From: Terasakiella sp033100395
GTDB lineage: Bacteria; Pseudomonadota; Alphaproteobacteria; Rhodospirillales; Terasakiellaceae
NCBI RefSeq assembly: GCF_033100395.1
Contig: NZ_JAWLVJ010000005.1
Coordinates: 124,001-188,000 of the forward strand
Direction of reading: 5' to 3'
DNA length: 64,000 nt
The notes below the pieces were generated by a model. It searched no databases, was not told the DNA's origin, and saw only the letters and a program-made list of their open reading frames with translations. The position numbers and the translations under genes were made by a program. Positions within the stretch are counted from its first letter, which is position 1, and every line of letters starts with the position of its first letter. This document shows positions 17,638 through 25,977 of the stretch, one piece after another.

Positions 17638-18630
17638 GTGATTGAAGAGAAAATTCTGAAGGAACTGAACGGTTCCAACTGTGTGGTAACAGGCGGTACC
17701 GGTATGATTGGCGCAGAAGTCGTGCGCCTGCTATGCGATGCGGGGGCAAATGTCAAAAGTGTATCGCTTGATGATTTAAGTGCAGATGAACGTGCTGAAA
17801 GCGTAAAAGCAGATTTGACAGATATTTCGACCTGTCTCGATATTTGCCAGGATATGGACTTCGTTTTTCATGTGGCAGGGATCAAAGGGTCCATTGAAGT
17901 GACAAAATCCAAACCTGCCAGTTTTTTCACCAACCTGTTGATGATGAATACCAACATGTTGGAAGCGGCCCGACGCACAAACGCCAAGAAGGTGGTGTAT
18001 ACCAGTTCAATCGGTGCTTATTCATCGGCTGAGGTCTTTGTGGAAGATGATGATGATCCGTCAAAGCCGCCCATGGATATGTTCCCGGGGTGGGCAAAAA
18101 GAATGGCAGAAATGCAGGTTGAAGCCTATCAAATTCAGTATGGGCTTGAAAATTACGCTATTGTGCGCCCCTGTAATGTCTATGGGCCTGGTGATAATTT
18201 TGATCCCGCAAATGCCATGGTTATTCCATCGTTGATGGCCCGTGTGGACAAAGGGGAAAATCCTTTGCTTGTCTGGGGGGATGGATCTGCCGTTCGTGAC
18301 TTTGCCTTTACAACAGATTGCGCTGAAGGCGTTATTCAGGCTTTGTATCACGGAACACGTGGCACCTATGTAAACCTTGGTAGCGGTGTGGGCGTGACAA
18401 TTCGTGAACTGGTGGAGACACTGGCGCAGGTTACACCCTTTGAATACGAGTTTGACACCACAAAACCAGCAGGTTTTCCGCGCCGTGTAATGGATCTGAC
18501 GCGGGCGCGTGACTGGATTGGATATAACCCGCAAACGTCACTGTTGGAAGGCCTGCGCCAAACCTGGGACTGGTATCAGGTTAACAAGAACGCCAGTGAC
18601 AAGCGCCATAATTATTTTACACAGGATTAG
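17638..18630 (+). CDS. NAD-dependent epimerase/dehydratase-like SDR lacking the catalytic tyrosine
   Basis: 330 residues, GTG start at 17638. Rossmann loop TGGTGMIG at 18-25, YTSSIGAY at 121-128, and NVYGPGDNFDP at 180-190 show the extended SDR fold. Where related proteins read YGWAK, this one reads P150-GWA-K154, so the Tyr is replaced by Pro while the Lys stays. It is a paralogue of 18646-19626, which follows 15 bases later. The reaction is unknown; it may be a partner subunit or an altered epimerase. Confidence 0.74.
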   Translation: MIEEKILKELNGSNCVVTGGTGMIGAEVVRLLCDAGANVKSVSLDDLSADERAESVKADLTDISTCLDICQDMDFVFHVAGIKGSIEVTKSKPASFFTNLLMMNTNMLEAARRTNAKKVVYTSSIGAYSSAEVFVEDDDDPSKPPMDMFPGWAKRMAEMQVEAYQIQYGLENYAIVRPCNVYGPGDNFDPANAMVIPSLMARVDKGENPLLVWGDGSAVRDFAFTTDCAEGVIQALYHGTRGTYVNLGSGVGVTIRELVETLAQVTPFEYEFDTTKPAGFPRRVMDLTRARDWIGYNPQTSLLEGLRQTWDWYQVNKNASDKRHNYFTQD

Positions 18631-18645
18631 GAAGGGGCAGAGCAG

Positions 18646-19626
18646 ATGTCTATTGATCTGAATGGGGCAAAGGTTCTTGTAACTGGCGGGGCTGGATTTC
18701 TGGCAACTAATTATATTCTTCACCTTGTTGAAAGGGGTGCACAGGTACGTGCAACACTTCATAACAAAAATCCGAAAGTAAAGGTTGATGGTGTTGAATA
18801 TATCAAGACGGATTTGCGTGACCTTGCAAACTGTGAAGTGGCGGTCAAAGGCATGGACTACGTTTTTCATTGTGCGGCGAATACGCAAGGGGCTGGTGTG
18901 ATTGCGACAACGCCTATGGTCCATGTAACGCCTAATGTGGTGATGAATACACATTTGATGGAAGCAGCCTATGTGGAAGGGATCAAGAAGTTTGTCTTTA
19001 TCGGGTCCGGGGCTTCTTACCCCGATACGGGAGATCGCCCGGTTACGGAACCGGAAATGCTGGATGAGCATCCGTCACCCGTTTACCATGCGGTTGCTTG
19101 GATGAAACGTTACGCAGAAATTCTCTGTGAAACTTATGCGACCCATTTGAAAAAACCGATGCCCTGTCTTGTCATTCGTCCCTCCAATGTCTATGGGCCA
19201 TGGGATAAATATGATCCAAAATCATCCCATGTGACCGCAGCCATGATCCGCAAGGTTTTTGAACGTCAGACACCGATCGAAGTCTGGGGAACGGGTGAAG
19301 ATATTCGTGATCTCATTTATATCGATGATTTTATGGAAGGCAGCTTCAAGGCTTTTGCTTGTGAAGATGATTATCTGGCGATTAACATATGTTCCGGTTA
19401 TGGCGTTACGGTAAAGGACATTCTTAATACGGCAATTGAAGCGGAAAGTTTTGATAATCATGATGTACGTTTTGATCCGTCTAAACCTTCGACCGTACCA
19501 ATCCGTTTGATTTCAAACGAATATGCTAAAACCAAGATTGATTTTGAAGCAAAGACGAACTTGTTGGACGGTATTCGACAGACATGTGATTGGCTGCGTA
19601 GTCACCCCGAAATTCTTGAGGGCTAG
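18646..19626 (+). CDS. NAD-dependent epimerase/dehydratase-like SDR with altered active site
   Basis: 326 residues, preceded by GGAAGGGGCAG. Rossmann loop TGGAGFLATN at 13-22, NVYGPWDKYDP, and RDLIYIDDFMEG support the extended SDR family. The active-site segment is YHAVAWMKRYAE (147-158). Aligned on K154, residue 150 is Val instead of Tyr; Y147 lies seven residues before the Lys. Adjacent to and similar in length and motif spacing to 17638-18630, suggesting an old tandem duplication. Substrate unknown. Confidence 0.74.
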   Translation: MSIDLNGAKVLVTGGAGFLATNYILHLVERGAQVRATLHNKNPKVKVDGVEYIKTDLRDLANCEVAVKGMDYVFHCAANTQGAGVIATTPMVHVTPNVVMNTHLMEAAYVEGIKKFVFIGSGASYPDTGDRPVTEPEMLDEHPSPVYHAVAWMKRYAEILCETYATHLKKPMPCLVIRPSNVYGPWDKYDPKSSHVTAAMIRKVFERQTPIEVWGTGEDIRDLIYIDDFMEGSFKAFACEDDYLAINICSGYGVTVKDILNTAIEAESFDNHDVRFDPSKPSTVPIRLISNEYAKTKIDFEAKTNLLDGIRQTCDWLRSHPEILEG

Positions 19627-19634
19627 GTTGAAGC

Positions 19635-21215
19635 ATGAATAATCCAAACCAGTTGGTTTTGCCAAATCACAAGGATGAAGTTCCGGCTCTGTTTGAAAGA
19701 TATAAGGATCAGGAAACATCGCTGGTCTGGATTTTTCATGCCATGGTCCGACATGATCGCATTGAATTGGCAGAAATGTACATCAGAATGGCGTGTCAGG
19801 ATAAACCTAATCGCGCTATGCCTTTGATTCTATTGTGTTATGTCTTGCTTTTGCAAGATAAGAAAATGGAAGAGATGAGAATTTCCGCTCAGATTTTAAA
19901 ATGGGTTAGAAAGACATCGGAAAAAGATGCCGATGAATTATGCGGACAAATCTACAATGCCGTAAAGGAAGCGTATCTGTCGGGTAAAGGTGCGTATGTC
20001 AATGGCTTGCTGGAACTGGCGATGCGTATTCGTCCCTATGGGAAAAAGCTGGTGATTGCAAAAGGTGAAAACGCGGCACCATCCTATGAAGAATTTAAAG
20101 GGCTTATTGAGCAAAGCGTACGAGATTTTCAGGCAGGCAATACGGCATTGCCAAAAGTTTTGCGACATTTCAATGATCTGAATGTTCGCCACATTGACGA
20201 ATTTAAAGGTAAAAAAGTCCTTTGCGTGTTTCGTCAACATGCTTATGCGTCAGCGCGTGCGCGCGAAGTTGAATTTTTTGACTTTTATGAGAAGACAGCG
20301 AAAGCGTGCGGTTTGGACTATCGCTCTTTTGCTTCTGATGCGCTGGTTCATACCTCGTCATTCTCGACTGACGATTTCAAAAATGAGGTTGAACGCCTGG
20401 CGAAAGAAATTATCCAGTGGCGTCCAGACTATGTGTACATTGATAACTTTCTTATTCACAGTGATGCTGAGATCTCTGATTTTGTGAAAGAAAAGTTTAC
20501 AAAATTGAAACGGGAAACGGGCTGTTGTCTCATTTCCTTTTTTGCAGATGCATGGCATCTTGGTCAGAAAAATGGGCTTCTATGGGCTGATGAATTGGTA
20601 GATGCCCATCACCATACACAATCAAGTTATATTGGAGCTTTGCCACAGGAAGTGGAGGATAAGGCCTTTTGTTATCCGTGTCCTTATCCTCAAGAACTGT
20701 TCCATTTTCCAGAGGTGGAAAAGGACATTTTTGCAGCATTTCATGGGTCTCTTCACGATATTCGTGCGCCCTGGTTGGTGAAAATCCAGAATGACGAACT
20801 GAATGTTCATGTTGAGGTATCTGATCATAGCAATACGAGTGAATTGTCAACGTTGGAAGCCTACGCAAGACAATTTTCCAGATATGACGTGTCTTTGCTT
20901 TTTTCTGCGCGAAACACCGTGCAAACAGCCATCACAGGTGCTGTCTGGGAATCTCTTTTGACGGGGAGTATGATTCTGGAAGAAAAGAGTGAAGAGGTAC
21001 CGGACTATCTTGTGCCTTATGTGCATTATATTCCGTTTCAGAGTTATGCTCAGTTAAAGGCGGCACTGACCTACTTGGAACAAGACAAAGACTTGATCAA
21101 TTTGATTAGGGACAATGCGACTTCATTTTTCAAGACTTATTATAGTGCCCATCATTTTTGGAGCGGGATGTTAAGTATGGCGGATAATGGCGCCAGGGAG
21201 AGAGAAAATGCGTAA
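19635..21215 (+). CDS. Putative glycosyltransferase (GT-B, CgeB-like)
   Basis: 526 residues. The first 150 residues are helical, TPR-like in look (ELAEMYIRMACQDKPNRAMPLILLCYVLLL). From about 190 a two-domain GT-B pattern appears: KKVLCVFRQHAYASARAREVEFFDFY, DYVYIDNFLI, LISFFADAWHLG, and a C-terminal half with ITGAVWESLLTGSMILEE, which is like the acceptor-side helix of CgeB/group 1 transferases. No signal peptide. It is the only glycosyltransferase candidate in the plus-strand island and may transfer its end product. Assignment is by pattern only. Confidence 0.55.
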   Translation: MNNPNQLVLPNHKDEVPALFERYKDQETSLVWIFHAMVRHDRIELAEMYIRMACQDKPNRAMPLILLCYVLLLQDKKMEEMRISAQILKWVRKTSEKDADELCGQIYNAVKEAYLSGKGAYVNGLLELAMRIRPYGKKLVIAKGENAAPSYEEFKGLIEQSVRDFQAGNTALPKVLRHFNDLNVRHIDEFKGKKVLCVFRQHAYASARAREVEFFDFYEKTAKACGLDYRSFASDALVHTSSFSTDDFKNEVERLAKEIIQWRPDYVYIDNFLIHSDAEISDFVKEKFTKLKRETGCCLISFFADAWHLGQKNGLLWADELVDAHHHTQSSYIGALPQEVEDKAFCYPCPYPQELFHFPEVEKDIFAAFHGSLHDIRAPWLVKIQNDELNVHVEVSDHSNTSELSTLEAYARQFSRYDVSLLFSARNTVQTAITGAVWESLLTGSMILEEKSEEVPDYLVPYVHYIPFQSYAQLKAALTYLEQDKDLINLIRDNATSFFKTYYSAHHFWSGMLSMADNGARERENA

Positions 21216-22128
21216 TGCGATGGATCAATTCGAACTGGCTGAAAATGCCATTTTGGCCCGCCGGGCACAGTTTCCAGAATTTACGAAAGAGTTTGAACAG
21301 GTGGCGATTGAGCGTGCCGATGAAGTTCGTGTGCTGGAAGAAGATGGATTTTTACCCTATGGCGGATATATCGAAAAAGATCGTGTCAAGAAAATCAATG
21401 ACCAGTTTGAAAGCTGGGCCAGGCAAGGGGTTAACTTACAGCTACCACGTGATATTGCCGCTCGGAAACCGGGGCAGGAAGATTGGGATGTGGGCCGAAT
21501 AAGTCAGGAAGATGTGGAAAAAGGCCTGGATGCTTTCGCCCACCGCACGCATATGGTGCAGTTGCAGGACCCGTTGATGCATTTCCCGGATTTGCTACGT
21601 ATTGGTCTGGATGAAAAAATTCTGGATATTGTCGGCGCGTATATGGGCTGTTTGCCATCGATGGGCTTTCTTAAAATTACCAAATCTCTGGCAAATGACT
21701 TGCCACCGTTTGATACGCAGCTTTATCACATCGATGGCAATGCAGCGAAGATGGTCAAAGCCTTTCTCTTGTTGCATGATGTGGATGAAGGAACGGGCCC
21801 GCATGCCTTGGTCAAGAACAGTCATAAAGATCGTTTCGAGGGTTGCTTTGACAAGATCAGATGGACTGAAGAGGAAATGGTTCATCATTTTGGCGAAGAT
21901 CGGATTTTACACCATCATGGTAAAGCTGGCGACTTGGTCGTGGAAGACACATCAGCCTTCCACTGCGGGCAAAAACCAACACAGACAGACCGCACCATTG
22001 TGATTTTTAACTATGTTCCGCATGAAGAATATGGTGGCGGTGGTCCAAAATTGCGTGCACCTAAGTTTTTGCTGGATGAACTCAGCGAAAAACAAAGGTT
22101 GGCGAGTGACGAAATTGAATTTGTGTGA
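21208..22128 (+). CDS. Phytanoyl-CoA dioxygenase family Fe(II)/2-oxoglutarate oxygenase
   Basis: 306 residues from the ATG at 21208, which overlaps the end of the preceding gene by 8 bases and has GGGAGAG upstream. The metal triad is H174-x-D176 (YHIDGN) and H252 (SAFHCGQ), with R262 in the place of the 2-oxoglutarate-binding Arg. This family hydroxylates diverse small molecules, including sugars and lipids. As the last gene of the island, it may hydroxylate or otherwise oxidise the sugar. It converges with the RmlC-like gene, with 5 bases between. Confidence 0.75.
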   Translation: MRNAMDQFELAENAILARRAQFPEFTKEFEQVAIERADEVRVLEEDGFLPYGGYIEKDRVKKINDQFESWARQGVNLQLPRDIAARKPGQEDWDVGRISQEDVEKGLDAFAHRTHMVQLQDPLMHFPDLLRIGLDEKILDIVGAYMGCLPSMGFLKITKSLANDLPPFDTQLYHIDGNAAKMVKAFLLLHDVDEGTGPHALVKNSHKDRFEGCFDKIRWTEEEMVHHFGEDRILHHHGKAGDLVVEDTSAFHCGQKPTQTDRTIVIFNYVPHEEYGGGGPKLRAPKFLLDELSEKQRLASDEIEFV

Positions 22129-22133
22129 CGATT

Positions 22134-22643
22134 TTATTTATCGAATTTGTCACGCAAAGAAAGAATTGGGTTTTCAATCGGCCAGAAAATATCCAGCTCT
22201 GGATCATTCCAGATCAATGTAAACTGGCCGGCTCGGTTATATTCACTGGTTTGCTTATAGTGAAAAATGGCTTCTTCACTCAAGATCACGTGACCATTAC
22301 CAAATTTTGGCGGGATGAGGAGTTGCTGTCGGTTTTTTGCTGAAAGCGTATGGCCTTCCCATTGTCTGTATTGATCTGACTCCGGATCGTTATTAATGAC
22401 GACAATATAGAATTTGCCATGCAAACAACTGATCAGTTTCCAGGTTTCCTGATCGCCGTGAATGCCACGCAACACATGGCGAGAGGAGAGAGAAATATCA
22501 TCTTGAATGAATTTCTGTGTGATCCCGGCTTCGTGATAGATACGTTCGTTATAGGTTTCGATATATTCCCCCCTGAAGTCTTCAAAAATTGTCGGGGGTG
22601 TTATTTTTAAAACGCCATCCAGTTTTGTTTTGTCGACTTTCAT
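22134..22643 (-). CDS. dTDP-4-dehydrorhamnose 3,5-epimerase (RmlC)-like protein
   Basis: 169 residues, cupin fold. The family features DFRGEYIETYNE, then SSRHVLRGIHGDQETWKLISCLHGKFYIVVI, include the RGIH catalytic His and the strand that carries the conserved Lys/Arg. PPKFGNGHVIL is the later conserved block. In Campylobacter and Yersinia, RmlC-like enzymes epimerise GDP-4-keto-6-deoxy-heptose at C3/C5. With the GMD-like dehydratase and the heptose-kinase-like gene in this window, that substrate is plausible but unproven. Its start overlaps the upstream nucleotidyltransferase stop by 4 bases. Confidence 0.75.
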   Translation of the reverse strand: MKVDKTKLDGVLKITPPTIFEDFRGEYIETYNERIYHEAGITQKFIQDDISLSSRHVLRGIHGDQETWKLISCLHGKFYIVVINNDPESDQYRQWEGHTLSAKNRQQLLIPPKFGNGHVILSEEAIFHYKQTSEYNRAGQFTLIWNDPELDIFWPIENPILSLRDKFDK

Positions 22644-23395
22644 TTTATCATGTCCATAAAGTTAGGGTTTTGGGGGTGGGAAGAGGCAAAGTTCTTCATC
22701 TCATCAAAAAATGTTTGATCTGCTTTTTCAAAATTGTCAGGTGTACCGATATCGATAAAGAAGCGATCAAATGTTTGGCCTGCCAATTTGTTCTCTTTTG
22801 CCAGTTTTGGGAAAAAGTCTCGTTCAATTGAAAAAACACCTTCAGGACAATTCGGATTGTCCAGTACGGCTTTTTTCAGATGATAAATACCTGCATTGAT
22901 CAGGCCTGGGTGGTTGCCGCCACGTTCTTCAAAGTGAGTAATAATGTCATCTTGATTGAGATGTACGATCCCGGAGGAGGCTGTATTGTCCAGATGACGT
23001 AGTGCCATGACGCCATCGATATCCTTATGTTTGCTAAACATGTCTGACAAGGACGTAGGGTCAAATGCGAGCCAGGAGTCGCCGTTGGCAGCAATGAACT
23101 GGTCCTCTAGGCATTGCCTGGCGTTCAGGATTGAGCCTCCGGTACCAAGGGGGGCATTTTCCTGCACAACTTCAATGGGTAATTCTTTTGTGCTATGAGT
23201 TTTTGCAAACTCCTGAATTTGCCCACCCTTATATCCGGATAGGAGCAGGACCTGATGGGCAGATGCTGCTTTTGCCCATTTTATCAAATGCAATAGAAAG
23301 GGCTTTCCCGCGATTGAAAGCAAGGGTTTCGGGGTGGTTTTCGTTCGCTGACCAAGACGCGTTCCGAAACCACCAACTAGAAAAACATATTGCAC
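22640..23395 (-). CDS. Sugar-phosphate nucleotidyltransferase, HddC-like
   Basis: 251 residues. Residues 5-28 hold the nucleotidyltransferase signature (LVGGFGTRLGQRT, then PKPLLSIAGKPFL), and later ENAPLGTGGSILNA, ANGDSWLAFD with the Mg-binding Asp, and FIDIGTPDNFEKA. The pattern and length fit D-glycero-D-manno-heptose 1-phosphate guanylyltransferase (HddC) better than mannose 1-phosphate guanylyltransferase, but glucose-type enzymes look alike. It pairs with the HddA-like kinase at 9674-10729 although on the other strand. Two-gene unit with the RmlC-like gene. Confidence 0.72.
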   Translation of the reverse strand: MQYVFLVGGFGTRLGQRTKTTPKPLLSIAGKPFLLHLIKWAKAASAHQVLLLSGYKGGQIQEFAKTHSTKELPIEVVQENAPLGTGGSILNARQCLEDQFIAANGDSWLAFDPTSLSDMFSKHKDIDGVMALRHLDNTASSGIVHLNQDDIITHFEERGGNHPGLINAGIYHLKKAVLDNPNCPEGVFSIERDFFPKLAKENKLAGQTFDRFFIDIGTPDNFEKADQTFFDEMKNFASSHPQNPNFMDMIK

Positions 23396-23426
23396 GGTCT
23401 GACTTACAATTTCAGAAGCAGGGGAT

Positions 23427-23948
23427 TTATGCCTCTTCGTTTAAACCTTGTAGCAGGGCAGGGTCCACTTCTGGCTGTGGCTCATTTGCTTGTGGAGCAG
23501 CTGGCGCTGGTGGCTGCGGCGCAGCAGGTGGAATAGATGGATCACCTTCGACATTCTCCTGCTCCGCCTTGGCGCCTTCCAGAAGACCATTTGCAATGTT
23601 TCGGTTAATATCGACCAGTACAAGGATCCGTTCAGGATCAGGGTCGGGCAGTTGCTGAACTGTGTGGTTATCAATAAATTTGGCCAGCGTTAACATATTG
23701 ATGCGGATGTCGTTCGGGATATTGCATTCTTCTTCAACAGCCAGTTCGGCCTGAAAAATTGTCCAGAGTTTCCAGTTTTTGCGCAATGCAGCCTGCATAG
23801 TTTTCTTGCGTTCTGCGTTCTCTTCAATTTGCGTGCTTTCAATGAGTTGGCGAGCTGCAGCAATCAAGGCCCAGGCTTCGCTATAAGTAGGTTGGCCGCC
23901 TGCGGGTGTTGAAGAATAACCTTGGTCTGGTTGGTTTGTGTAAGTCAT
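23427..23948 (-). CDS. FlaF-family flagellin regulator with a proline-rich tail
   Basis: 173 residues. Residues 22-125 match FlaF: YSEAWALIAAARQLIEST, then ALRKNWKLWTIFQAEL, IPNDIRINMLTLAKFID and ILVLVDINRNIANGLLEGA. FlaF in Caulobacter binds flagellin and is needed for flagellin production together with FlbT. The last 45 residues are a Pro/Ala/Glu-rich tail not found in ordinary FlaF (about 115 residues). A standard-length FlaF is encoded at 38571-38918, so this is a second copy. Placed upstream of the glycosyltransferase-flagellin block in the reverse direction of reading, it may serve a particular flagellin. Confidence 0.8.
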   Translation of the reverse strand: MTYTNQPDQGYSSTPAGGQPTYSEAWALIAAARQLIESTQIEENAERKKTMQAALRKNWKLWTIFQAELAVEEECNIPNDIRINMLTLAKFIDNHTVQQLPDPDPERILVLVDINRNIANGLLEGAKAEQENVEGDPSIPPAAPQPPAPAAPQANEPQPEVDPALLQGLNEEA

Positions 23949-24030
23949 TTGTTTAATCCCGTTGGATAACTGTAAGAAACAGTATGAAAGCTTGTATAAT
24001 TTTATAAAGCGTGGCGCTTTGGATCAATGT

Positions 24031-25938
24031 TTAAATCAAATCTTTGCTCTTTAGGGCATTGATGTAGGCACCTTCCAGGTCCTTTGCCAATGACTGAACT
24101 TGGTAAGGAGGTGTTTTAATGATCTCTGTGTGCATGTGTGCTTTATCATGTGTTTGGTAGTCTTCTGCCGCTGCACAGGTCTTTTCGATGTATTCAGCGC
24201 TCGAAGAAGCCAGCCATTCTTCTTTTTGGCAATTTAAAATCAGGTCGCCATTTCCTGGGATGCTTGAGCTTGGCGCATTTTTATCTTGAAAGACAATGGT
24301 CGGTGTCCCTGATGCAAGAACTGAAGCCGTTGTGTTCACGTCCTTGTCATTTAGTGCGGAGAGGTGGATATCACTTACGTTCAAAAGTTCACTTAATGAA
24401 GGTGTTTCCGTTGCCGAGTTCTGGAAAAAGATACGATTTGCCAGGCCATAATTCATGAAGTAGCTGGTGATTTTTTCACGTTGCGGTTTTTGATTGCTGC
24501 CAGGGCCACCAAAAAGAATGTTTGCATTTGGCAGTTTCAGCAGAATTTCAGCCCAGGTGCTGAAAGTGTCCGGGGTCATTGTGCCCAGGTTGCAGCATGC
24601 CGTTAGAATAAGTGCTGTATTTTCAGCGCGTTCATTGTTTACCGTATGATCCATTTTAAAGAGGTCTGCGCCAGCGTCAAACGATATGCCCCCGTTTGTC
24701 AATTTTTCGGATGTCAGAATGTCATCAATCTCACAGAAAGATGAGCTATCTACACTGTTAAGCCAGGAAAGGACAATTGGTGCCGGTTTTTGGGCAATTA
24801 CGTTGATGCGCTGGTTTTCGCTGACACCGATCGTATCAATGAGAATATCAATACCGTCACAAGTGATCAGATAGGCAGCTGTCAGATCATCCAACTCGCC
24901 TACATCACGCCAATCATCGGCCAATACTTTGATCCGCGATGTGGTTGAGTCAGATTTACTATTTTGCTGGTAACAGAAAATTTCAAATTTAGATTTGTCG
25001 TGGCCTGTTAATGCCCGCTCAATAAAGTGCCCTTTGGGGCAGTCGTAGAAAGAATCAGATAGATAGGCGATACGGATTTTGCGGTCATCCAAATCTTCGC
25101 CACCCCCAATGAGAATGGCTTCATCTACGTCATCAAGGACGATGTTTTTCAAATCGGTTTCAAGTGCTTGCTTGAAGTCGCGACAATCAAGGGGGAGATG
25201 GCTAAGCTTTTCAATAATGCGGGAAAGTTCATTTTCTGGCTGTGCCGCCTGATTGCAATATTTGTGCGCTACTTTCAGGCTGTAGAGGCAGTCTTCGAAT
25301 TGACCGAGTTCTAATTGACAGGTTGCAATGTCAAACAAAATGTCGCTGTTGGGCGCACGCGTACCGCTGATGGTCGTCTGAAAAGAGGTGATGGCATCTC
25401 GAAAATTATACGTCTTCATCAGCGCCTTGCCCATTTGGCTATAGGCTTTCCAATTGTTTGGCGCAGTTTTGATGTTGTTGCGGCAGAGTTTGATGGCTTG
25501 GGCGTAATCACCCTCTTCGTAGGCGAGAATTGCAGAAATCAGGTTGTCTGCCTTGTAAGATGAATCGAGCGCTTGCGCGAAATCTCTGAAAAATTCCGGA
25601 ACGAGAGTGTGAATGGCCGGGTCGCTTTCCAGAACTGTAGCCAATTTTGCATAGTAGGTCGCTTCATTGACGTTGCCGGAGCGCGCAAGGATAACCGCCA
25701 GCGCATCAACAATTTCCTGATTATCCGGGTTTTCCTCATGCAATTCTTCGAGCATGACCACAGCGCGTTCTGAATCACCCATAAGATAGGCTGTCATAGA
25801 AAGGAACAGGATGCCATAAGGGTGTTTTTTGTTTTCTTCAATGAATTCTCCGGACAATGTTAATGCCCCAACAAAATCATTGTCGATGAGACATTGGCTA
25901 CATTGTTCGATTTTTGTGATATCCAGAGCTGATGTCAT
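24031..25938 (-). CDS. TPR protein with O-GlcNAc-transferase-like (GT41) catalytic region
   Basis: 635 residues. Residues about 15-260 hold tetratricopeptide-type helical pairs (GDSERAVVMLEELHEENPDN, YAQAIKLCRNNIKTAPNNWKAY, FRDAITSFQTTI). Residues about 285-620 resemble the SPINDLY/OGT catalytic part: KIRIAYLSDSFYDCPKGHF, DGIDILIDTIG, KPAPIVLSWLNSV, then SELLNVSDIHLSALN and TTASVLASGTPTIVF. OGT-like proteins glycosylate Ser/Thr. Adjacent to a Maf-like gene and flagellin, it is a candidate flagellin O-glycosyltransferase. The DID-L-IDT and the late GTPTIVF motifs are the strongest links. Confidence 0.72.
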   Translation of the reverse strand: MTSALDITKIEQCSQCLIDNDFVGALTLSGEFIEENKKHPYGILFLSMTAYLMGDSERAVVMLEELHEENPDNQEIVDALAVILARSGNVNEATYYAKLATVLESDPAIHTLVPEFFRDFAQALDSSYKADNLISAILAYEEGDYAQAIKLCRNNIKTAPNNWKAYSQMGKALMKTYNFRDAITSFQTTISGTRAPNSDILFDIATCQLELGQFEDCLYSLKVAHKYCNQAAQPENELSRIIEKLSHLPLDCRDFKQALETDLKNIVLDDVDEAILIGGGEDLDDRKIRIAYLSDSFYDCPKGHFIERALTGHDKSKFEIFCYQQNSKSDSTTSRIKVLADDWRDVGELDDLTAAYLITCDGIDILIDTIGVSENQRINVIAQKPAPIVLSWLNSVDSSSFCEIDDILTSEKLTNGGISFDAGADLFKMDHTVNNERAENTALILTACCNLGTMTPDTFSTWAEILLKLPNANILFGGPGSNQKPQREKITSYFMNYGLANRIFFQNSATETPSLSELLNVSDIHLSALNDKDVNTTASVLASGTPTIVFQDKNAPSSSIPGNGDLILNCQKEEWLASSSAEYIEKTCAAAEDYQTHDKAHMHTEIIKTPPYQVQSLAKDLEGAYINALKSKDLI

Positions 25939-25977
25939 TTGTTTGTTCCATTCCCTTACAAAGACTTTTAGACGTTG

